From an uncultured Butyrivibrio sp. (GTDB taxonomy: Bacteria; Bacillota; Clostridia; Lachnospirales; Lachnospiraceae): 33,098 nucleotides of DNA. Position numbers and translations under genes: made by a program. The first letter of the stretch is position 1. Every line of letters starts with the position of its first letter. The notes beneath the pieces were generated by a model, which was not told where the DNA came from, made no database searches, and saw nothing but the letters and a program-made list of their open reading frames with translations. The DNA lies in assembly GCA_947168935.1 (NCBI GenBank), contig CAMVNV010000027.1, positions 1-33,098 of the forward strand. Direction: 5' to 3'. Positions 9,113-15,250 of this stretch are shown here, piece by piece.

Positions 9113-9676
9113 TTGAAGAAAAAATTACTTGCAGCATTCCTTTCATGCAGCATTATTCTATCGGGATGTTCAATTCCGAATATTGGACTTGGTGGAGATG
9201 ACACGGAATCTGAAGATCAGGATGATAAAGACGAGGATGATTCAGAAAAAGAAGATACCGATCAGGATGAATCTGATGAGGATCTTTCAGATCCAAATGC
9301 CATGGTATTTGGTGACGGCCATGATCTTCTTGGTACTTTGTCATATTATGGAGCATTTAAGGTTGGCGACGACGGACTTCCGGAATTCGCCGGAGATTTC
9401 TATACTATCAGCTGGGTATGCGGAAGCGGAGACATTACTGCCAAAGTGGACATTGAAGCGCAGGAAGTAGATGAAGACGGAACCGTAAAGGGCGCTACCA
9501 CAGTTACTGCAGGCAGCGTAGTAACACCTGTACGTACTGATGGTGAGACTTTCCTTGATTACAGACTTGAAGATGGAAGCCTTGTACGCTTTACATATAG
9601 CAACACCAGCTATCCTATATCTATCAACGGCTCTGAGCTTAATGACCTGTTTGAAAATCTCTGCTTTGCAGGATGA
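9113..9676 (+). CDS. Small acidic lipoprotein of unknown function
   Basis: The start is a TTG at 9113, ten bases after AAGGAGG (9096-9102). The 187-residue product begins MKKKLLAAFLSCS and has lipobox LSGC, so it is exported and lipid-anchored. After the Cys comes a linker of about 40 residues made almost only of Asp, Glu, Ser and Lys, then a domain of about 120 residues beginning 'DPNAMVFGDGHDLLGTLSYYG' and rich in beta-strand-like stretches with few charges. I do not recognise this domain. It is a single-gene unit with its own promoter. Its natural terminator at 10052 is separated from the stop codon by the palindromic element 9689-10036. Being a lipoprotein is secure; no function can be given. 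Confidence 0.8.
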   Translation: MKKKLLAAFLSCSIILSGCSIPNIGLGGDDTESEDQDDKDEDDSEKEDTDQDESDEDLSDPNAMVFGDGHDLLGTLSYYGAFKVGDDGLPEFAGDFYTISWVCGSGDITAKVDIEAQEVDEDGTVKGATTVTAGSVVTPVRTDGETFLDYRLEDGSLVRFTYSNTSYPISINGSELNDLFENLCFAG

Positions 9677-9688
9677 TTTAAATAAATT

Positions 9689-10036
9689 CAAACTTTGCAC
9701 ATTAAAATAATTAGGTTGTCGAGAATTCCTGAGGATGGCAGTTGATAAATGATTTTGTTGTCATGAAAATTATATAAAATTCACCGACATAGAAATACAT
9801 CCATGTATTTCTAAACATGTCTAGCTACGTCCTGTAACTAGGCATGATATCTGGATATTTATATTCTAGGGGCTGAAACTCGCTGCGCGGGGGCATGCGG
9901 ACCCTAAACAGAATATAAATATCCATCTATCAAGCTCTTGAATTTAATATAATTTTCAAAGACAAAAAAATCATTTATCAACTATCATCCTCAGGAATAT
10001 TCAAAGTTTTAGTTGGTTTTATATGTGCAAAGTTTG
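9689..10036. repeat. Long palindromic non-coding element (MITE-like)
   Basis: A 348-base stretch without genes is built as one large imperfect inverted repeat. The ends are a perfect 14-bp inverted repeat (9689-9702 with 10023-10036). The inner arms 9725-9783 and 9939-9998 match over about 59 bases with few differences. A perfect 15-bp stem 9853-9867/9910-9924 closes a GC-rich tip. On the left arm two extra hairpins branch off: 9791-9800 with 9803-9812 (perfect, extended by 9786-9790/9817-9821) and about 9821-9841. It lies between a stop codon and that gene's terminator, as expected for an inserted miniature element. No certain target duplication is seen; AATAAAT occurs on both sides but off by 3 bases. 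A large structured RNA is the alternative. Confidence 0.6.
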
Positions 10037-10051
10037 AGGTAATAAATAATT

Positions 10052-10083
10052 AACTGCCATCAGTTTCCTGGTGGCAGTTTTTT
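10052..10083 (+). terminator. Terminator, probably of the small lipoprotein gene
   Basis: The arms 10052-10063 and 10068-10079 form a 12-bp stem with one G-T pair, a 4-base loop and six T. The only plus-strand gene upstream is the lipoprotein ending at 9676, 375 bases away, with the palindromic element between. Confidence 0.85.
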
Positions 10084-10246
10084 GCGTTAATTATTACAAA
10101 TAGTATGCATCAAAAATGTATCATTTTCATGAAATAAAAAAGCATTTATGAATATGATTGATTTGATATAACAAGTATTGTAGATTGAATAATATCTGTT
10201 TGATTAGAGCTTGGCACTGCAATTTTGCTAGAGGGGAAGACATCTT

Positions 10247-10302
10247 ATGAAAAAAAGAAATTGTATTTTGGGGCAGCTTGAAAATATAGAATTTGTGGTT
10301 AT
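10247..10302 (+). pseudogene. Nudix hydrolase, 5' fragment cut off by the IS element
   Basis: An ATG at 10247 behind GAGGGGAAG starts the reading 'MKKRNCILGQLENIEFVV'. This matches the usual N-terminus of small Nudix hydrolases in this bacterial group (a first strand ending F-V-V-I before '[S/T]RYxxKW'). Then the IS element begins and a stop follows within three codons. Joining base 10302 to 13187 restores one frame of 146 residues reading 'EFVVIFTRYQDKWV'. The rest of the gene is the fragment at 13187-13571. Confidence 0.75.
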
Positions 10303-10314
10303 AAATTGAGGCGT

Positions 10315-10338
10315 AAAACCCACACGCTTGCGTGTGGG
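10315..10338 (+). repeat. IS left-end recognition hairpin with guide tetranucleotide
   Basis: AAAA (10315-10318) is followed by a perfect 8-bp stem (10319-10326 with 10331-10338) with loop CTTG. This is the TnpA binding hairpin of the left end. The last guide base A pairs with the last T of the cleavage site TTAT at 10299-10302. Confidence 0.8.
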
Positions 10339-10360
10339 ATGAAAGTCGCTTTTCTTTAAC

Positions 10361-10389
10361 TCGACAAATACATAGAATGGATATATAAT
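10361..10389 (+). promoter_or_regulatory. Promoter of the IS-encoded four-gene operon
   Basis: TCGACA (10361-10366), a 17-base spacer and a perfect TATAAT (10384-10389) differ from the sigma-A consensus by one base. It lies inside the IS left end, 26 bases before the first passenger gene, and faces all four genes. Confidence 0.75.
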
Positions 10390-10396
10390 CTATGTA
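10369..10396. promoter_or_regulatory. Putative operator: inverted repeat flanking the IS promoter -10 box
   Basis: TACATAGA (10369-10376) and TCTATGTA (10389-10396) are a perfect 8-bp inverted repeat with a 12-base spacer. The -10 box sits against the right half-site, so bound protein would block transcription. The second gene of the same operon encodes a ribbon-helix-helix protein, a class that binds such repeats, which suggests self-repression. Binding is inferred. Confidence 0.5.
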
Positions 10397-10414
10397 TAAA
10401 AGAAAGGAATTACT

Positions 10415-10786
10415 ATGTTTACACTGATATGTGACTATTGTGGTTTTGAGCAGACTATAAAAAAGAAAATAGATAAATATACATATTTTGAATTAACACA
10501 CTGTAAAAGTTTATGGTGTCCGTGCAACAAATGTAAAGAACAAAATCCTCGTCCACAACAGATAGAAAAAGGATTTGTTAAACATGGATGGGTGTTAGGC
10601 GAATGGGATTGCTTGCTTACCGAAGAAGATGCTGCATATGTTCAACCACATCAAAATTATGGTAGCTGGAGCAAAATAGTTAACCCTACAATTGAAGAAG
10701 GTAAGTCTCTGCTAAGAGCTAAACAACTTAGAGATATAGGATTACAAATATTGAAGGAGGAAAATAATGGCACGACCAAAAAGTAA
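10415..10786 (+). CDS. Cys-rich IS passenger protein, possible zinc-binding, unknown function
   Basis: A 123-residue protein encoded first in the IS operon. It has six cysteines in the first 40 residues: a CxxC pair (C6, C9), C30, C35, C37 and C40 in 'HCKSLWCPCNKC', which looks like a small zinc ribbon. The rest contains aromatic residues and a Lys/Arg-rich helical C-terminus from about residue 93. The ribosome site AAAGGAA is 6-7 bases before the ATG. Its end overlaps the ribbon-helix-helix gene by 20 bases. I do not recognise the family. Its place inside the IS ends, and its coupling to the other genes, suggest a role in transposition or its control, but a cargo role is possible. Confidence 0.7.
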   Translation: MFTLICDYCGFEQTIKKKIDKYTYFELTHCKSLWCPCNKCKEQNPRPQQIEKGFVKHGWVLGEWDCLLTEEDAAYVQPHQNYGSWSKIVNPTIEEGKSLLRAKQLRDIGLQILKEENNGTTKK

Positions 10787-10964
10787 TAACGTACAGATTA
10801 ATATTTCCATTCCTTCTGAATGGAAAGAACAACTTGAAAACCTTGCCCGCATTTATTCTGTAGAAGAAGGAACTACTATCACCTTTCTTGATTTGATGCG
10901 TAGAGGAATTCAGGAAAAATATCAGTTAGGAGAAAATACAGATGAGCGAGGAGCAATATCATAG
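10767..10964 (+). CDS. Ribbon-helix-helix DNA-binding IS passenger protein, possible self-repressor
   Basis: A 65-residue protein with the layout of a ribbon-helix-helix (MetJ/Arc type) DNA-binding protein: a basic N-terminus (MARPKSN), a beta strand 'NVQINISIP', helix 1 'EWKEQLENLARIY' and helix 2 'TFLDLMRRGIQEKY'. It would bind DNA as a dimer. The strong ribosome site AAGGAGG (10754-10760) lies inside the preceding gene. It overlaps that gene by 20 bases and tnpA by 23. The perfect inverted repeat around the IS promoter is a natural target. The fold is likely; its role as repressor is inferred. Confidence 0.72.
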   Translation: MARPKSNNVQINISIPSEWKEQLENLARIYSVEEGTTITFLDLMRRGIQEKYQLGENTDERGAIS

Positions 10965-11355
10965 TGCTTCGCATTGTAAATATCTGACACAATACCATAT
11001 TATTTGGTGTCCGAAATTCAGATTTTCTGTATTACAGAATGGAGCTGATGACACATTAAAAGGTATCTTTATCAATATTTGTAAACAGTATGGGTACGAG
11101 ATTAAAGCATTGGAAGTAATGCCCGACCATATACATATATTTGTAGATTGTCCTCAAACTGTTGCCCCATGCGATATTGTAAGAACTCTTAAAAGTATCA
11201 GTGCTATTGAGATGTTTAGGGCATATCCGCAGTTAAAACAGTTTTACGCCCGTTGCGGAGTATTGTGGTCGAGAGGATATTTCGTATCAACAGTAGGACA
11301 TATAAGCGAAGCTACAGTAAAGAAGTATATTGATGAACAAAAAAAATATGACTGA
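10942..11355 (+). CDS. tnpA: IS200/IS605 family Y1 transposase TnpA
   Basis: A 137-residue single-strand DNA transposase of the HUH Y1 class. The metal-binding HUH pair is H63/H65 in 'MPDHIHIFVD', and the catalytic tyrosine is Y129 in 'VKKYIDEQ', with Q133 as the usual metal ligand. Other family hallmarks are 'YHIIWCPKFRF' near residues 18-28 and 'LWSRGYFVSTVG' near 108-119. The length is normal for the family. AGGAG at 10928-10932 is 9 bases before the ATG. It overlaps the gene before and the tnpB gene after. It would recognise the end hairpins and cut and join single strands at replication forks. Confidence 0.96.
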   Translation: MSEEQYHSASHCKYLTQYHIIWCPKFRFSVLQNGADDTLKGIFINICKQYGYEIKALEVMPDHIHIFVDCPQTVAPCDIVRTLKSISAIEMFRAYPQLKQFYARCGVLWSRGYFVSTVGHISEATVKKYIDEQKKYD

Positions 11356-12958
11356 CGAAGAATATAAGAAAATTTTGAAGCAATTTCATAAACTTTCCGA
11401 TAGGCATATCTTGGTTGCGGAAACCAATATGCCTTATTCTGATGTCATGAAAGTCGTGACTCTTTCTGAAAAAATCCGCAAGGCAGGTAATGAACTTGTT
11501 GGTCTTATGAGAAAGAATTACGACCAGCTTTTGCGTACAAAACGGTATCGCAAATTACTCAGTCTTTATGGCAGTACTGTAGATAAAGACAAGCGTAAGA
11601 CTTTGGCAAAGCAGCTTAATGAAATGCAGTCTGAATATAATGTCACATGGGATTTTTGTAGGACTTCTATGATTCCGATAGGAAAGAAATACGGTATAGA
11701 TGCCGTTTTCGCTCTTACTAAAGCAGAAGATGTCTGGCGTGGAATAGAAAAATGCCTTTATGGCAATGGGAAAACTATCAATTTCTCGAAATACGGAGAG
11801 CTTCCATGTATCAGGGCGAAACAGATAAATCGTGGCATTCCTATATCTGTTAAGGATAACAAGCTGCAATTCAAAATCAGTAATAATATCTTTGGTATAC
11901 GGGTAAATGACAGGTTCCAACAAGATGAAGTGGATGCAGTTCTATCTTATCTTGCTAACCCTAAAATTATTGATGATAAAGCGGTCGATACACTTGTAGA
12001 AGGCGCATATTGCATAAATACATACAGACCTTGCTATGCCACTCTTGTTCCTAAACTGATAAGAGGCAAATATAGGTTGTATCTTCATCTGACTATTGAA
12101 GGCAAGGCGAAGCCAAAATACGATAAATACGGCGATTCAAGACATATATACGGCAAAGGAATGATAGGAGCTGATATTGGCACTCAAACGGTTGCTTATA
12201 CATCCAATACTGAAGTCGGATTGAGGAATCTTTCAGAGCGCGGTAATAGTATCCAGACATCTGAGAGAAAAGAACGTCTGCTCTACAGGGCTATGGACAG
12301 GTCAAGAAGAGCCACCAATCCACAGAACTATAATGATGATGGCACTATTAAGAAAGGCCGTAAGACTTGGAAATACTCAAATCATTATAAGAGACTAAAA
12401 ATTAAACATACAGAATTATGTCGTATCAATGCTGTAAACAGGCAGCTTGCTATAAATGAGGATGCAAATCACTTACGGAGTCTTGGAGATGTTTTTGTAA
12501 CTGAGCCTAAAAATGCAAGTAAGTTGATGAAACGGACTAAAGAAACTACGGTCAACAGTAAAGGCAAGTTCAATAAGAAAAAGCGTTTTGGTAAATCCAT
12601 AAAGAATAGATGCCCTTCGGGATTTCAGACTACAGTAGAAAAGAAGTTCAAGGTCACGGGTGGCACGTATATAGAAGTTCCGAATAATTACAGGGCAAGC
12701 CAGTATGACCATACATCCGATGATTATATCAAAAAGAAATTGTCTGACAGGATGTATAAACTCAAAGACGGAACTTTAGTGCAGAGAGACTGGTATTCAT
12801 CATATCTACTCTACTGCTACGATTGCAGGACACAAAGTATAGACAAGAACAAATGTATAACTGAATTCGATAAACATTACAACAAAGAAAAAGCCCTAAT
12901 CACATGGATTAAGGCTAATAAGATAAAAATATTAAACAGCGGAATCAAAGTAGCTTAA
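11333..12958 (+). CDS. tnpB: TnpB family RNA-guided nuclease, divergent subtype
   Basis: A 541-residue TnpB-like protein, longer than the usual 370-410. The RuvC catalytic residues can be placed: D281 in 'MIGADIGTQTVAYTS', E391 in 'VFVTEPKNASKL', and D486 in 'VQRDWYSSYL'. The last motif replaces the familiar 'DRDxNAA' and, with 'RASQYDH' where the first zinc knuckle (CSxCG) should be, marks the Clostridia group in which the zinc ribbon is lost. An isolated CYDC sits near the end. The N-terminal 270 residues are basic and probably bind the guide RNA. TTG at 11330 is also in frame; the ATG at 11333 is chosen. It should cut the unoccupied target under RNA guidance, helping the element persist. 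Confidence 0.9.
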   Translation: MNKKNMTDEEYKKILKQFHKLSDRHILVAETNMPYSDVMKVVTLSEKIRKAGNELVGLMRKNYDQLLRTKRYRKLLSLYGSTVDKDKRKTLAKQLNEMQSEYNVTWDFCRTSMIPIGKKYGIDAVFALTKAEDVWRGIEKCLYGNGKTINFSKYGELPCIRAKQINRGIPISVKDNKLQFKISNNIFGIRVNDRFQQDEVDAVLSYLANPKIIDDKAVDTLVEGAYCINTYRPCYATLVPKLIRGKYRLYLHLTIEGKAKPKYDKYGDSRHIYGKGMIGADIGTQTVAYTSNTEVGLRNLSERGNSIQTSERKERLLYRAMDRSRRATNPQNYNDDGTIKKGRKTWKYSNHYKRLKIKHTELCRINAVNRQLAINEDANHLRSLGDVFVTEPKNASKLMKRTKETTVNSKGKFNKKKRFGKSIKNRCPSGFQTTVEKKFKVTGGTYIEVPNNYRASQYDHTSDDYIKKKLSDRMYKLKDGTLVQRDWYSSYLLYCYDCRTQSIDKNKCITEFDKHYNKEKALITWIKANKIKILNSGIKVA

Positions 12959-13206
12959 CAACCTAATATTGGGCGATTGACTGTACGCCCTTGTCGCAAG
13001 ACAGAAATTTACCGCTTTCTGATGATAATGTAATTATCAGAGTAATGTAGTCGTTGGACTGCTTGGTAATAAAAGTCCTGATTCAAACAGATTTACACTT
13101 GTAACTCCAAAGCCTGAAAATGGTGTACGATTACAAGCTACGCTTGGTAATCAGAACCCCATGGGCTTGCCCGTGGGAGCAGTCAGATTTACAAGGTATC
13201 AGGATA
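12959..13206 (+). ncRNA. Putative omegaRNA (reRNA) of the IS, with guide reaching into the Nudix gene
   Basis: The 228 bases from the tnpB stop to the right end have no gene but many stems: 12971-12975/12986-12990, 12990-12993/12997-13000, 13023-13029/13033-13039 (perfect 7 bp), 13056-13060/13074-13078, 13129-13138/13142-13152 (10 bp, one bulge), and the end hairpin 13158-13177. In TnpB systems the guide RNA comes from this region and its guide is the flanking DNA, here from base 13187. The true 5' end may lie inside tnpB. Existence is inferred from the family; the stems are seen. Confidence 0.6.
13154..13186 (+). repeat. IS right-end recognition hairpin and cleavage site
   Basis: GAAC (13154-13157) is followed by an 8-bp stem (13158-13165 with 13170-13177, one G-T pair) with loop CTTG, then AGCAG and the cleavage tetranucleotide TCAG (13183-13186). 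The loop is the same as at the left end. Confidence 0.8.
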
Positions 13207-13571
13207 AGTGGGTTATGTGTTGGCACAAGTATAGAAAGAGCTTCGAGAATCCCGGGGGACATGTAGAAGAAGGCGAGAGTGCTATGCAGGCTGCAAAGCG
13301 CGAACTATACGAAGAGACTGGCATTACAGATTGCGACATCATTCCTTTGTGGGATTATGAACAGCCTTGGGATGATGGGATTCATAAGAATAATGGACGT
13401 GTATATCTGGCGATTGCACACTGCCTTGGAAAACTTCCGGAAAGTGAAATGGATAAGATTGAACTTTTCGAGGAAGTTCCTGAAAATTATACGTATGATA
13501 GGGAACTTGCGATTAAGGAGTTTCACATGGCAGAGAATATTTTAAGGGCATGGGATATTGCGCATAATTGA
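13187..13571 (+). pseudogene. Nudix hydrolase, 3' fragment cut off by the IS element
   Basis: These 128 codons hold the catalytic part of a Nudix hydrolase, starting 'FTRYQDKWVMCWHKYR'. The Nudix box is complete: G-x5-E-x7-REL-x-EE-x-GI, from 'GGHVEEGE' to 'REYEETGI'-like residues (seen as RELYEETGI). Enzymes of this group cleave nucleoside diphosphates linked to another group. An ATG at 13161 inside the IS end is in frame but has no ribosome site, so a working product is unlikely. With the 5' fragment at 10247-10302 it makes a 146-residue gene. The APH-like kinase starts 15 bases later, so both were probably one operon that the IS now interrupts. Confidence 0.85.
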
Positions 13572-13586
13572 TGGGGAAGGTAATAA

Positions 13587-14621
13587 ATGTCGATTGAAAA
13601 AAGTGTTTTTGATAAGAAAACGATGCAAACAGTTTTGCTTGATAAGTATGGACTACATTTAAAAGAAATGATACATCTTTCTTTGGGAACTGCTAATTGC
13701 TATAAGGTTTGCTGTGACGAAGATGATTTTTTCTTTAAAGAGTATCAGAGCAAATTTGAGATTGAAAAGATACAGAAGGAAGCGAATCTTGTAAAGTATT
13801 TGGCAGAAAGAGATTTTCCTGTTGCCAGGTTTATCATGACAAAAGAGGATGAAAGCTGTTTTTTGTATGAAGGACATGTTATAGGTGTTCAGGAGTACCT
13901 GGAAGGGAAATCTTATCTTAATGATCTTCCGCATTATCTTTTGAAGGATAGCGCAAAGTATCTGGGACTATTGCATTTGGCACTTAAGGATTATCCGCTT
14001 GAAACAGAACTTGGTGAAAAGTGGGCAAGGAGCATCTCGGTTCAGTCTGTTATTGATAAATATGGAAGATTGCTTAAGGCATTGGAAGATTATAAGGAAG
14101 ATGCCAACTATGCCAGGATAAAAGATGATCTTGAGTTCAAGATAGAACTTTTTGGTCATATTGAGGAAATGAAGGAATATTTCAAGGGAATTACATATAC
14201 GTCTAGCCATGGCGATTATACGGCGTGCCAGTTGATATGTGATGATGAAAAGGTGAAAGCAGTAATAGATTTCTCTTCAGCAGCAAAGCTGCCTGCAGTC
14301 TGGGAGATAATGAGATCTTACATTCAATCAGGAGCATGCCCGAGTGGACAGTCGTTTGATATAGATGATTTTTCTTTGTACGTAGAAGAGTATATGAACT
14401 ATTTTCCGCTTTCACAAAGAGATCTTGAGGCAATGCCGTATGTTTACCTTTTTCAGCTTTCTCGAAGTGCATACGGATATGAAGAATACTTGATTGATAA
14501 AACCGAGAATAGGGATGCGCTTTTACAGTTTGCGATTTGGAGAACAGAAATCTGTAAGGAAATTTACAATAAAGCGGACAATATTTCTAAAAAACTGATG
14601 CAATTAAGCAAAAGTGCTTGA
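13587..14621 (+). CDS. APH-like phosphotransferase family protein
   Basis: A 344-residue kinase-fold protein of the aminoglycoside phosphotransferase/choline kinase superfamily. The N-lobe has 'CYKVCCDEDDFFFKEYQ' with the ATP-binding Lys in 'FFKEY'. The Brenner catalytic loop is 'SSHGDYTACQLI' and the metal-binding motif 'AVIDFSSA'. The Asn usual in HGDxxxxN is replaced by Gln here, a variant found in related uncharacterised proteins. The substrate could be a sugar, amino alcohol or metabolite; drug resistance should not be assumed. It lies 15 bases after the Nudix gene and likely shared its transcript. Confidence 0.75.
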   Translation: MSIEKSVFDKKTMQTVLLDKYGLHLKEMIHLSLGTANCYKVCCDEDDFFFKEYQSKFEIEKIQKEANLVKYLAERDFPVARFIMTKEDESCFLYEGHVIGVQEYLEGKSYLNDLPHYLLKDSAKYLGLLHLALKDYPLETELGEKWARSISVQSVIDKYGRLLKALEDYKEDANYARIKDDLEFKIELFGHIEEMKEYFKGITYTSSHGDYTACQLICDDEKVKAVIDFSSAAKLPAVWEIMRSYIQSGACPSGQSFDIDDFSLYVEEYMNYFPLSQRDLEAMPYVYLFQLSRSAYGYEEYLIDKTENRDALLQFAIWRTEICKEIYNKADNISKKLMQLSKSA

Positions 14622-14723
14622 GAAGATATTGCTTAGTTCAAAAAAATATATAATATTAATATTTATTTTTGGTATACATTGAGTATGATATAAATCAAAA
14701 TATTGCAGAAGGATTAAAGCTAA

Positions 14724-15203
14724 ATGATTAAACATCCAATTAATCCGGTATATGACAACAATTCAAGAATATTGGTACTAGGTAGCTTTCCGTCAGTGAA
14801 GTCCAGAGAGGCAATGTTCTTCTATGGACATCCGCAGAACAGGTTCTGGAAGGTGACGGCAGCGGTATTTGGCGAAAGTGTGCCACAGACAATTGATGAG
14901 AAAAGAGCCTTTCTATTAAGAAACCATATTGCAGTGTGGGATGTGATCGCGTCATGCGATATTGATGGATCTGCTGATTCAACAATTAAGAATGTAGTAG
15001 CTAATGATCTGTCTGTAATACTGGATAATGCACCTATTGAGGCAATCTTTGTTAATGGTAAGACTGCAGAGAAATATTACAAAAAGTATACAGAGAAAGT
15101 GACTAATAGAAAAGCAATATGCCTTCCGTCTACAAGCCCTGCTAACGCAGCATGGTCAGTGGATAAACTGGTGGAGGCATGGAGCGTGATCAGGACAAAC
15201 TAA
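14724..15203 (+). CDS. Hypoxanthine-DNA glycosylase (UDG superfamily, HDG family)
   Basis: A 159-residue DNA repair enzyme that removes hypoxanthine (deaminated adenine) from DNA. The family hallmarks are 'LGSFPSVKSREAMFFYGHPQNRFW' read in two parts: GSFPSVKSRE (20-29), and GHPQNRFW (35-42), which carries the active-site Asn39. 'LPSTSPANA' near the C-terminus is the motif that grips the DNA. The length is normal. The ribosome site GAAGGA is about 11 bases before the ATG. A terminator follows at once, shared with the convergent radical SAM gene. Confidence 0.88.
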   Translation: MIKHPINPVYDNNSRILVLGSFPSVKSREAMFFYGHPQNRFWKVTAAVFGESVPQTIDEKRAFLLRNHIAVWDVIASCDIDGSADSTIKNVVANDLSVILDNAPIEAIFVNGKTAEKYYKKYTEKVTNRKAICLPSTSPANAAWSVDKLVEAWSVIRTN

Positions 15204-15246
15204 AATCAGCTGCTAAAGGGCAAAAACATGTCTTAGCAGCTGATTT
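15203..15246. terminator. Bidirectional terminator between convergent genes
   Basis: A perfect 14-bp stem (15203-15216 with 15233-15246) with a 16-base loop lies between the glycosylase stop and the radical SAM stop. The T tract is short on both strands, so it may be only moderately strong. Confidence 0.65.
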
Positions 15247-15250
15247 GAAT

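Larger units (their letters stand above)
10303..13186 (+). mobile_element. IS200/IS605-family insertion sequence with tnpA, tnpB and two passenger genes
   Basis: A 2884-base element is inserted in a Nudix gene. The left flank is TTAT (10299-10302) and the right end is TCAG (13183-13186). Subterminal hairpins lie at 10319-10338 and 13158-13177. The four bases before each hairpin (AAAA and GAAC) change together with the cleavage sites relative to IS608 (AAAG with TTAC, GAAT with TCAA), which fixes both ends. There is no target duplication, as the Y1 peel-and-paste mechanism predicts. Inside are, in order, a Cys-rich protein, a ribbon-helix-helix protein, the Y1 transposase and TnpB, then about 230 non-coding bases for the guide RNA. 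The passenger genes are unusual. All key residues look intact, so it may be active. Confidence 0.93.

Noticed and set aside
9681..10047. AATAAAT as target duplication of the palindromic element
   Set aside because: The copies are not placed symmetrically about the terminal repeats and the flanks are very AT-rich, so chance explains it.
13161..13186. ATG inside the IS right end as a new start for the Nudix fragment
   Set aside because: It is in frame, but it sits in the end hairpin with no ribosome site, and the product would lack the first strand.
13587..14621. Aminoglycoside resistance gene
   Set aside because: Only the kinase fold is shown; the Gln for Asn change and chromosomal context argue for a metabolic kinase.
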